12,248 nucleotides of DNA from Bacteroidales bacterium (lineage in GTDB: Bacteria; Bacteroidota; Bacteroidia; Bacteroidales; F082), in the NCBI GenBank assembly GCA_016281295.1, contig JAEEII010000311.1:1-12248 (forward strand), read 5' to 3'. Below are positions 1-5,790 of the stretch, piece after piece (position 1 is the stretch's first letter; every line of letters begins with the position of its first letter). The translations under genes were made by a program, and so were the position numbers. The notes below the pieces were generated by a model. It ran no database searches and had not been told where the DNA came from. It worked only from the letters and a program-made list of their open reading frames with translations.

Positions 1-219
1 GCAGCTATGGCCAAGATCAACGCCGCCTGGCAGGCCGCCAGCGAGGACATGTACAAAGCCCAGCAGCAGGCCGGCGGACAGAACCCCGGCGCCGGCTTCG
101 ACCCCAACAACATGGGCGGTAACCCCAGCTATGGCAACGGCTCGGCTGGTAACGCAGGCCAACAGGGTGGTAACCCCAACGACAACGTCACCGACGTCGA
201 CTACGAGGAAGTGAAATAA
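1..219 (+). CDS. dnaK: Chaperone DnaK (Hsp70), C-terminal end only
   Basis: The reading frame is open from base 1, so the gene enters from the left and only about the last 72 codons are present. DnaK is the cytosolic ATP-driven Hsp70 chaperone that works with a J-protein and GrpE. What is visible is the end of the helical lid (AAMAKINAAWQAASEDMYKA), then a Gly/Asn/Gln-rich disordered linker, then the conserved acidic tail ending DVDYEEVK, which matches the EEVK-type end of bacterial DnaK. The ATPase and substrate-binding domains lie outside the window. A strong terminator follows 17 bases after the stop. The ATG at base 7 is internal and not a start. Confidence 0.95.
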   Translation, partial: AAMAKINAAWQAASEDMYKAQQQAGGQNPGAGFDPNNMGGNPSYGNGSAGNAGQQGGNPNDNVTDVDYEEVK

Positions 220-236
220 AATAGTCTAACCACAAC

Positions 237-272
237 AAAAAGAGGTGCAACCTTTTGATTGCACCTCTTTAT
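237..272 (+). terminator. Intrinsic terminator after dnaK
   Basis: An 11-bp perfect stem (240-250 AAGAGGTGCAA with 259-269 TTGCACCTCTT) encloses an 8-base loop. It is preceded by an A-run and followed by TATTA. The U-tract in the + direction is short (TTTATTA), but the stem is strong. The A-run on the left would also give a U-tract on the minus strand. It lies directly upstream of the J-domain gene, so it could act as an attenuator for that gene. Confidence 0.85.
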
Positions 273-296
273 TACATTAACAAACCATTCCCAAAG

Positions 297-1232
297 ATGA
301 ATGAACAGAGCAAAATAATAGATGAAGTTAGAGAAGTGTTAGGTATACAGGACAACGTTTCAGATGTTCAGTTATGTAAATTACTACGACAAAAGATGGC
401 ATCCCTGCATCCTGACAGTTTCTGTGATGAAAACGCTAAACAAGAAGCAGACAGGTTATTTAAACAATACAATAGTCTATACCAAAGACTAAAAAAACAT
501 ATCGGCTCGAGAAGTTCTCATTCTTCCTCTGCCCTGATTCCGTTATCGGATGAAGATGTTGTTCAGTTTTCCTATATTCAAGAATTGGATTCCAAGGACA
601 AGGTAATTGATATTTTAAGGAAGGAAAATAAAGCATTGGCGGATAAAAACAATGTGCTGTCTGAAGAAAATGCGAAGTTGAATAGAGAACTGAATCAAAC
701 ACATGATGTCTCGATAAAGTTATCAGAAGAAAATCTACAGGAAATATATCGTCCTCGTTCTATTTTTAATGTTACAGGTATCACTGCTCTTGTTGCAGCA
801 TTTGCGATGACCATTCCACAATTCAAAGGTGTCCTCTTTGAAATGGGGCTTCCTGTTACTGTTATTCATGTCCTTTTGTGGATTGTTTCCAGTGTGTGGA
901 TAATTGCCTGGGCAAGAGAGTTTTTCATGAATAAAATACTATATTCTGTTGAGAGTAGGATTCTCTGTGGCAAAGAACTGGATAAGAAATTACAGTATGT
1001 CAGTAAGGAGTACTATTCTTTCACGGAGACTGATTTGACAGAGATTGTGAGGGCTTGTTTGAGAAAAGGCATACGAAAACTCATCGTACTATATGATGTT
1101 GATGAAGCCACTAAGCAACTATCTGAACAGATAATTCTTGAATTGTCTAGAAAGCACATTATTCAAAAAACGACATCCAAGGGACTGGTTAAATATTTCT
1201 ATGTAAATAACCTGTATGCGGATATATCTTAG
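297..1232 (+). CDS. Membrane-anchored J-domain (DnaJ-like) protein of unknown role
   Basis: 311 aa from the ATG at 297; an in-frame TTG at 255 is rejected because it lies inside the dnaK terminator. Residues about 7-68 look like a J domain: helix I (IIDEVREVLGI), helix II (LCKLLRQKMASLH), the diagnostic HPD at 38-40, then a helix III-like stretch (QEADRLFKQYNSLYQRLKK). J domains stimulate Hsp70 ATPase, so the natural partner would be the DnaK encoded just upstream. Residues about 95-150 are charged and probably coiled coil. Two hydrophobic segments (about 157-175 and 185-206) form a membrane hairpin. The C-terminal 100 residues are not recognised. It lacks the Gly/Phe region, zinc finger and substrate-binding domains of true DnaJ. 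The gene is AT-rich compared with dnaK. No clear promoter lies between the terminator and the ATG, so expression may depend on dnaK read-through. Confidence 0.75.
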   Translation: MNEQSKIIDEVREVLGIQDNVSDVQLCKLLRQKMASLHPDSFCDENAKQEADRLFKQYNSLYQRLKKHIGSRSSHSSSALIPLSDEDVVQFSYIQELDSKDKVIDILRKENKALADKNNVLSEENAKLNRELNQTHDVSIKLSEENLQEIYRPRSIFNVTGITALVAAFAMTIPQFKGVLFEMGLPVTVIHVLLWIVSSVWIIAWAREFFMNKILYSVESRILCGKELDKKLQYVSKEYYSFTETDLTEIVRACLRKGIRKLIVLYDVDEATKQLSEQIILELSRKHIIQKTTSKGLVKYFYVNNLYADIS

Positions 1233-1240
1233 GCTGATGT

Positions 1241-1280
1241 CAACAAAGGGAGGCTGAGAGACCTCCCTTTGTTGTATGCT
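1241..1280. terminator. Terminator hairpin between convergent genes
   Basis: A 13-bp perfect inverted repeat (1241-1253 CAACAAAGGGAGG with 1262-1274 CCTCCCTTTGTTG) has an 8-base loop. It sits between the ends of the J-domain gene (+) and the outer-membrane-protein gene (-), so it probably serves both. Neither side has a long T-run (TATGCTTTT on the + side). Confidence 0.8.
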
Positions 1281-1290
1281 TTTGCCTGGA

Positions 1291-1941
1291 CTATTTTAGA
1301 GGAATATCGTATGCAATCAATATGCTGGCACTCCTGGGGCCTCCGAGAAAACCTGCTCCAATTCCCATACTGAACCTTTTGTAGCCGAATCCTGCTGTTG
1401 CAAGCATAAAAAACGGCTTCCAGCCGTAATTCACCTCGCCGTATACAGGGTTGTTGTTCTCATCTTGGCCACAATATAACTCGCCTTCTTTGAAAGTTCC
1501 ATAGTGTTTCACGCCCACACCATATCCCATTTTGAAGTTAAGGAACGCTGACCACTTATATTTCGGTGTCCGCAGTTCGGCCTCAACATAAAATGGGATG
1601 CCGTAACCCGGCCTAGAAACAATTTCATATTTGGCTGGATTGTAATATCCGCTATAATAGCTGGTATATGCAGGTGCATTTACAGTTTCTATACACCTTA
1701 CCATTCCGTAGCCTGTTCCAGCACCGACCATTAGCCACGGCTTAATCCAACGATTATACTCAATACCTAATATTACAGGGCCACCGATGGAAATTCGTAT
1801 ATTGTTTCCTGTTGGACGATACAACGGCGTAACCTTTTCGGTCTTCACATTGTGGCCTTGGGATAGAGTTATGACCTCTTGGGCTTTCACGCCTGTGTTG
1901 GTCAGTGCAGCCAATACAACTATAAAGACTATTCTCTTCAT
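1291..1941 (-). CDS. Secreted, probably outer-membrane beta-barrel protein
   Basis: 216 aa. Residues 1-20 form a clear signal peptide (MKRIVFIVVLAALTNTGVKA, cut before QEV). The mature part is rich in Gly, Tyr and Phe, with alternating hydrophobic stretches such as ISIGGPVILGIEYNRW, LMVGAGTGYGMV, FYVEAELRT, FMLATAGFGYKRFSMGIGAGF and SILIAYDI. This resembles an 8-10 strand outer-membrane barrel, but no named family or catalytic motif is recognised. Its ATG overlaps the stop of the upstream lipoprotein gene by one base (TAATG), which indicates translational coupling and probably a shared envelope role. A hairpin terminator follows the gene. Confidence 0.7.
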   Translation of the reverse strand: MKRIVFIVVLAALTNTGVKAQEVITLSQGHNVKTEKVTPLYRPTGNNIRISIGGPVILGIEYNRWIKPWLMVGAGTGYGMVRCIETVNAPAYTSYYSGYYNPAKYEIVSRPGYGIPFYVEAELRTPKYKWSAFLNFKMGYGVGVKHYGTFKEGELYCGQDENNNPVYGEVNYGWKPFFMLATAGFGYKRFSMGIGAGFLGGPRSASILIAYDIPLK

Positions 1942-2375
1942 TATTTTCCTCTTACAAAGTTAGACATCCAAACATCGTCCGGGGTGGCTTTGCGCATTTT
2001 CTTGTACTTTACTCCGTATCCTTTTACAACAACGACAAGTTCCCTGCTATCGTTTCGGGTGTAGGTGTGAAACGTGGCGTTCACAATCATGTCAAACTCG
2101 CTCTTGAAAACAAACTCCTCCAATGCGTATTGCTTGTATTCGGGGAGAGCGGCATTCAGTTGGCCGGCATCGGTGTACATGCCAATGTTGAACACCGTTG
2201 AATCTGTCAATGGTTGTTCGGAAACACTTTCAATTTCCAGCACCATTGGTTCTGTTATGATTAATGCTTGTGCTTCTGCGGCACGTATTTGTTTTTCTCG
2301 CACCACAGGACGTGTTTGCTCGCATCCAACCATAAGTATGGCTGCCAGTAGAACAGGTGTTAATACATTCCTCAT
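1941..2375 (-). CDS. Small putative lipoprotein of unknown function
   Basis: 144 aa. The N-terminus (MRNVLTPVLLAAILMVGCEQ) is a lipoprotein signal with the acylated Cys at residue 18; Met at -3 is a slightly unusual lipobox residue. The mature protein is soluble and ends in a basic stretch (VKYKKMRKATPDDVWMSNFVRGK). No family is recognised. It is the first gene of a two-gene unit, and its TAA overlaps the ATG of the outer-membrane-type protein. A Bacteroidetes-type promoter about 280 bases upstream (2658-2688, minus) would give a long leader carrying the structured element at 2449-2578. A weaker -7-like box (TATATTTA, minus, 2404-2411) lies nearer. Confidence 0.7.
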   Translation of the reverse strand: MRNVLTPVLLAAILMVGCEQTRPVVREKQIRAAEAQALIITEPMVLEIESVSEQPLTDSTVFNIGMYTDAGQLNAALPEYKQYALEEFVFKSEFDMIVNATFHTYTRNDSRELVVVVKGYGVKYKKMRKATPDDVWMSNFVRGK

Positions 2376-2419
2376 AATATTACTGTGTTTAACTATTATT
2401 GCGTAAATATATATATGTT

Positions 2420-2439
2420 AAAAAAGGCGTAAAACCTTC
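2420..2439 (-). terminator. Weak terminator-like hairpin downstream of the structured element
   Basis: Read on the minus strand, AAGG (2438-2435) pairs with CCTT (2427-2424) around a 7-base loop and runs into six Ts. The stem is only 4 bp plus a possible G-U pair, so termination would be inefficient. It could define the 3' end of a non-coding RNA started at the minus promoter near 2658. Confidence 0.3.
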
Positions 2440-2448
2440 GTTATTGAC

Positions 2449-2578
2449 TCCTTATTTCTAAGCTGGGTGACTGGTAAATACCCTTGGACGAATAAGGAAA
2501 CGAGAATTTCACGCCAACGCGTGAACCTGTCGTAATCCTGTCTCCGTCCGATAAGATTACCAGTCTTTAGCTTAGGAG
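2449..2578 (-). ncRNA. Candidate structured RNA or repeat element: long interrupted hairpin
   Basis: Seven paired blocks nest in order: 2449-2452/2575-2578, 2459-2464/2569-2574, 2469-2477/2557-2565 (9 bp, GACTGGTAA), 2486-2490/2545-2549, 2495-2498/2536-2539, 2500-2503/2530-2533 and 2508-2514/2519-2525 (7 bp, CAAC loop). They are separated by small internal loops and give about 39 base pairs in one rod. The minus strand is favoured because a good promoter lies upstream (2658-2688) and a weak terminator downstream. It could be a stand-alone small RNA (a rod is reminiscent of 6S RNA, but the single large bubble is not evident), the leader of the lipoprotein operon, or an interspersed palindromic repeat. 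A short unbroken minus-strand reading frame runs through it (LSDGDRITTGSRVGVKF...) without a good start. Confidence 0.45.
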
Positions 2579-2657
2579 AACAAGCACTTCAAGCTCAATT
2601 ATTTTCTTTTACTATTTCTACGTTTTATGTCATCATCATTTTATCAATTTCACGCTG

Positions 2658-2688
2658 CAAAGATACAAAAATAATCCCACCTGGCAAA
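2658..2688 (-). promoter_or_regulatory. Bacteroidetes-type promoter, minus strand
   Basis: Minus-strand TATCTTTG (2665-2658) lies 19 bases from an upstream TTTG (2688-2685). This fits the Bacteroidetes primary sigma factor consensus. It would transcribe the structured element and possibly the lipoprotein operon. The sequence around and downstream of the -7 box is shared over about 20 bases with the promoter of the ORF6N gene. Confidence 0.7.
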
Positions 2689-2690
2689 AA

Positions 2691-2724
2691 TATTTTTCCA
2701 ATTCTCAAAAAGTGGGTATCTTTG
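2691..2724 (+). promoter_or_regulatory. Promoter for the membrane protein/DUF2971 pair
   Basis: TATCTTTG at 2717-2724 matches the Bacteroidetes -7 box. The expected -33 region contains only a T-rich stretch (ATTTTTCC, 2692-2699) and no exact TTTG. It is divergent from the minus promoter just to the left. Confidence 0.6.
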
Positions 2725-2803
2725 CAACAGAAAGCATGATACGTTTTCTTAAGAAGAGGCCTATTAACAAACACTTGTAGCATAAAAATACAAACATAAT
2801 AAC

Positions 2804-3706
2804 ATGCGAGATACGCTACTATTCATACTGAACTTCTTCTCAAGTAGGGAATGGGCGACAATCACCATTATCGGCGGGTTTATATTGTATTGTTTTGTTA
2901 CGAGCAAAGGCATGCGAACAAGCGTACTCCATGTTGTTAGGTCATTCCTTTGTCACAAAATCATATTGCCAATATTCGGTGCATACGTTTATTTGTCTGT
3001 TTTCACATTGCTTTTCTACAAACTCGGAGGGTGGTCTACGGCCATTCTCCGTGAGACAATATTGTTTTACCTGTTCACTAGTGTTGCATTATTGTCCAAG
3101 TATGTTCAAAAACCTGCAGAACTGGCATCAAACAAGTACTGGAACGAGGCGCTAAATGTCGTGATTGTCATGGAAATATATGTCAACGCTTACACCTTTT
3201 CTTACTTTGTTGAATTACTTTTACAGGGACTGATTCTGATTGTATGGATGATTGGTAATGCCGACATGATAACTAAAGAAAAGGTTCATGGACAAGGCTG
3301 TTTTCGTGTAACCTATTACGTTATCTTATTTATCGTATTTGGATATAGTGTATTTAGAATAATCGAGTCTGGGATGGATAATTTCTCGTATGACATGGTG
3401 GTTTCTATTTTATATCCTGTTGTCGGCACAGCACTATATTACCCTTATTTATATTTACTTGCCGTGCATTCTGAATATGAATTGTGGATGATTGTGATTG
3501 AGCGTTCGTCAAGAGGAGACCATGCTGAATATGTACGGCGAAAAAATGCAATTTTCAGGTATTGCAAATTAAGCCTATCAAAGATAATATTCATTAAAAG
3601 TGACTTCAAGCCATTTCTCCACGACAGTTATGTGGAATTTATATCTGCACTAAGCATTTCAGAGAAAAAATATCGTGAGAAGAAATCCCCCCAAAATAGT
3701 AATTAG
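2804..3706 (+). CDS. Polytopic membrane protein of unknown function
   Basis: 300 aa from the ATG at 2804. Several strongly hydrophobic segments are visible at about 17-33, 50-72, 84-98, 116-150 (one or two spans), 168-187 and 197-220, giving roughly six or seven membrane spans. A basic, soluble C-terminal tail of about 80 residues follows (RRKNAIFRYCKLSLSK...SEKKYREKK), presumably cytoplasmic. No family or catalytic motif is recognised. Only one base separates its stop from the ATG of the DUF2971-like gene, so the two are almost certainly co-transcribed from the promoter at 2691-2724. Base composition is clearly more AT-rich than in the housekeeping genes of this window, which suggests acquisition. 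The pairing of a multi-span membrane protein with a soluble partner resembles sensor/effector or anti-phage modules, but that is inference. Confidence 0.7.
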   Translation: MRDTLLFILNFFSSREWATITIIGGFILYCFVTSKGMRTSVLHVVRSFLCHKIILPIFGAYVYLSVFTLLFYKLGGWSTAILRETILFYLFTSVALLSKYVQKPAELASNKYWNEALNVVIVMEIYVNAYTFSYFVELLLQGLILIVWMIGNADMITKEKVHGQGCFRVTYYVILFIVFGYSVFRIIESGMDNFSYDMVVSILYPVVGTALYYPYLYLLAVHSEYELWMIVIERSSRGDHAEYVRRKNAIFRYCKLSLSKIIFIKSDFKPFLHDSYVEFISALSISEKKYREKKSPQNSN

Positions 3707-3707
3707 T

Positions 3708-4685
3708 ATGGATAAAACAGTGAAAAAAAGTAGCAAGCCAACTGATTTTAGAAGAGTTAAGACGTATTACGCAAAAAGCATGAAAACAGACGATAGAATT
3801 CTGTTTAGAAAAGCATTAGGTGATAATAAAAAATACAACCAGATTGGAATTCTGTCTTATGCTCCGTATTTTTATAAGTATATGAGCCTAGATGTGGCGT
3901 TGCAGAGTATTAGGAATGGTAATATTATGTTGGTGGAGCCAAGCAGATGGCAAGATAAATATGAACGGCGATTTTACGAGGCTAATTATGATTCTCAGAC
4001 AACCAATCCAAATGATTGCCCACTGCTTTTTTCCACATGTGTAACCACCTCTAGATTTAATGAGGCCGCATGGAAATTATACACATACAATAAAGCCGGA
4101 TTGGGAGCATATTGTGTTGAGTTTCAAATAAACAAACACAAATTCCGCTGCCAACTGGCGAAAGCCATTGAAAAAGGAGATGCAATTTATGAAGGTGTAG
4201 TAATGTATTGCAGTCCATCGATGATAGACAATATTCATCACAAATCTGTTGATGATGTTGAAAATAAGCATTATCAGAAATATGTCCAGAAAAACAAAGA
4301 CATTCCGTATTTTGATAATTACTTGAATTTACTTTTGATGAAAAGACTCGATTTCCAACATGAAAAGGAAACTCGTTTTTTCATTTTAAAGAAAGATTGC
4401 ATGGGCCAAGCGAAGGCAAAAGAAGTAATCGAAGATGATATGGTTTATTATGGAGAAAAAAGGTTTCTTGATATTGATTGGGTGGAAGTAATTGAGAAAG
4501 TTTATATCAATATATCAGAATCAAGTTTAGAATATACTTTGCTTTCTGATGCATTAAAAGCGATGCTAAGCAAGTCCTCATATAAATCCGAAACAGAGAA
4601 AAAAAGGATATGGGAACAGAAACTAAAGCCCGTTCCGTATTTTGTTTATGGAGAAACTTTATCTACCCCTTTAGTTATTGAATAG
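3708..4685 (+). CDS. DUF2971-like protein, partner of the upstream membrane protein
   Basis: 325 aa from the ATG at 3708. An in-frame GTG at 3675 would overlap the previous gene and is less likely. The pattern fits DUF2971: YKYMSLDVALQSIRNGNIML at 56-75 (family form: Y-x-Y, small residue, then A..I..G.l.l), RWQDKYE at 80-86 in place of the usual NDPFE, LFSTC at 107-111, AAWKLYTYNKAGLGAYCVEF at 120-139 (W..Y.....G..C.EF), and MKRLDFQHEKETRFF at 211-225 (K...W/F..E.E.R). The family has no established activity. The protein is soluble, rich in Lys and Tyr, and encoded in AT-rich DNA. Its last 11 bases overlap the end of the convergent ORF6N gene, so no terminator lies between them. Family assignment is from motif memory. 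Confidence 0.65.
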   Translation: MDKTVKKSSKPTDFRRVKTYYAKSMKTDDRILFRKALGDNKKYNQIGILSYAPYFYKYMSLDVALQSIRNGNIMLVEPSRWQDKYERRFYEANYDSQTTNPNDCPLLFSTCVTTSRFNEAAWKLYTYNKAGLGAYCVEFQINKHKFRCQLAKAIEKGDAIYEGVVMYCSPSMIDNIHHKSVDDVENKHYQKYVQKNKDIPYFDNYLNLLLMKRLDFQHEKETRFFILKKDCMGQAKAKEVIEDDMVYYGEKRFLDIDWVEVIEKVYINISESSLEYTLLSDALKAMLSKSSYKSETEKKRIWEQKLKPVPYFVYGETLSTPLVIE

Positions 4686-5646
4686 CTATTTCCAATAAGT
4701 CGCTGGAAAATATTCCTAACTTCGAGAAGGCGAACCATTTTTTACCGAGGTCTTTGAGGGAGGCACCAATGTGATAGACGGTATTGTCGATGCAAAGGAA
4801 ACGGTCGTGGGTACGGTCGAATGGTGTTACAGTGATGGGACGGTATTGTGCATTATGCTTCGCAATGTCGAGCGACAACTGCTTTGATATTGTCTTAGTA
4901 TATATCTCAGCTTCGACGTTCTTCTTGCGTTTGTCAAGGAGCGTCAGCACCGTGTCGTCAACGTAGTTATCAAGCAGCACAATACGTTTCTTTGCCGAGC
5001 GGACAAGGTCACAAGCAAAACTATAGGCGTCGAACACCTGTCCGTCGAAGAAGATACCCTGCTGCGGTTGCTGTCCAACTTCGAGCAACTGAAACACATG
5101 GTCGATGCGTTGGTCAGTAGCAATCTGGTGTTGTTCAAGATTCTCTATCCGTTGGAAAACAGCAGCATTGGAAACGAGGAAATGACGCATGGCTGTGAAT
5201 GCTCGCATTATCCGGATGTTCACTTCAATGGCAGTCGGTGAGCGCAGTACGCTACTAAGCATGGCGACGCCATTCTCTGTAAAGACATAGGGCAAATACT
5301 TGATATTATGTCCACGGCCAGTGTTCAAGGTCGCATTTTGCGACCTTGAAGAGGTTGTGTCCAAGGTCGCAAATTGCGACCTTAAAGATTTTGCCTCATC
5401 CAACGTGATTTGGAACATAAAATCTTCTGGAAAACGATTTATATTGCGCTTCACCTGCTCCTTTAGACGTTTGGTTTCCACGCCATAGAGCATAGCCAAA
5501 TCACTATCCAACATCACCTGTACACCGCGAATGGTAAAAATCATCTTCTCTATTTGCTGCACAGCCACAGACTGGTCACAAACTGTGACCTCATTACTAC
5601 TGATTGTTGCAGCAACCTCCTTACCATTATTATCCTTCTTCGCCAT
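4675..5646 (-). CDS. ORF6N-domain DNA-binding protein with PLD-like C-terminus
   Basis: 323 aa. Residues about 32-150 match the ORF6N domain found in phage and mobile-element proteins: IRGVQVMLDSDLAMLYGVET, RNINRFPEDFMFQIT, then YLPYVFTENGVAMLSSVLRS and IRIMRAFTAMR. A coiled-coil-like link (161-190) leads to a second domain with RIVLLDNYVDDTVLTLL and a phospholipase-D-like HxRx4D at 280-287 (HDRFLCID), followed by GAS at 294-296. Lys is replaced by Arg and only one such motif is present, so it may be a catalytically altered half-site. The predicted role is DNA binding or regulation; the enzymatic part is uncertain. Two palindromic repeats duplicate RSQ.ATL at residues 88-108, between the two halves of the ORF6N domain. 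It is convergent with, and overlaps, the DUF2971-like gene. Confidence 0.8.
   Translation of the reverse strand: MAKKDNNGKEVAATISSNEVTVCDQSVAVQQIEKMIFTIRGVQVMLDSDLAMLYGVETKRLKEQVKRNINRFPEDFMFQITLDEAKSLRSQFATLDTTSSRSQNATLNTGRGHNIKYLPYVFTENGVAMLSSVLRSPTAIEVNIRIMRAFTAMRHFLVSNAAVFQRIENLEQHQIATDQRIDHVFQLLEVGQQPQQGIFFDGQVFDAYSFACDLVRSAKKRIVLLDNYVDDTVLTLLDKRKKNVEAEIYTKTISKQLSLDIAKHNAQYRPITVTPFDRTHDRFLCIDNTVYHIGASLKDLGKKWFAFSKLGIFSSDLLEIAIQ
5324..5383. repeat. Two tandem palindromes inside the ORF6N gene
   Basis: First palindrome: 12-bp arms 5324-5335 (TTCAAGGTCGCA) and 5339-5350, spacer TTT. Second: 10-bp arms 5363-5372 (AAGGTCGCAA) and 5374-5383, spacer A. Both share AAGGTCGCA..TGCGACCTT and are 12 bases apart. 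On the protein they encode two copies of RSQ(F/N)ATL(D/N). Confidence 0.9.
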
Positions 5647-5675
5647 TATCTCGGTTTGTTTTGATTTTCACGCTG

Positions 5676-5683
5676 CAAAGATA
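5676..5683 (-). promoter_or_regulatory. Promoter -7 box of the ORF6N gene
   Basis: Minus-strand TATCTTTG lies 30 bases before the ATG at 5646. No TTTG is at the ideal distance; CAAA copies (TTTG on the minus strand) are 12 and 23 bases away. Its flanks match the promoter at 2658-2665 over about 20 bases. Confidence 0.6.
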
Positions 5684-5696
5684 CAACTTTATTTTC

Positions 5697-5782
5697 AAAT
5701 ACGGATCAAAATCATCTCATTTTTCTAAAATACGGCTCAAATAATTGCATTTTGTCCACAATTATGTGCCTTTTTTGAGCCG
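5697..5782. repeat. Direct and inverted repeats upstream of the ORF6N gene
   Basis: AAATACGG(A/C)TCAAA occurs at 5697-5710 and 5728-5741. CGGCTCAAA (5733-5741) is repeated inverted as TTTGAGCCG at 5774-5782, and inside this ATAATTG and CAATTAT pair as well, giving a bulged hairpin. It lies just upstream of the ORF6N -7 box and just after the end of the DUF1294 gene. It could be an operator for ORF6N autoregulation, a terminator for the DUF1294 unit, or both; the T-run after the hairpin is poor. Confidence 0.5.
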
Positions 5783-5790
5783 AATCCCTT

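Larger units (their letters stand above)
2376..2803. other. 428-base gene-free region with divergent promoters and a structured element
   Basis: No credible protein gene is seen. Going up in coordinate, it holds a weak minus-strand terminator-like hairpin (2420-2439), a long rod-like inverted repeat (2449-2578), an AT-rich stretch (2580-2650), a minus-strand promoter (2658-2688), a plus-strand promoter (2691-2724) and about 75 bases of leader before the gene at 2804. Confidence 0.8.

Noticed and set aside
255..296. Upstream TTG start for the J-domain protein gene
   Set aside because: It lies within the dnaK terminator hairpin and adds 14 residues that do not fit the J domain; the ATG at 297 is better.
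2455..2568. Short minus-strand peptide frame through the structured element
   Set aside because: It has no credible start or ribosome site and is fully explained by the paired rod; coding is unlikely, though its recurrence elsewhere is worth checking.
2449..2578. Firm assignment as 6S RNA
   Set aside because: The rod shape fits only loosely; the single large central bubble was not evident and no model search could be run.
3675..3707. Upstream GTG start of the DUF2971-like gene
   Set aside because: It would overlap the membrane protein gene by 32 bases; the ATG at 3708, one base after the stop, is the more natural start.
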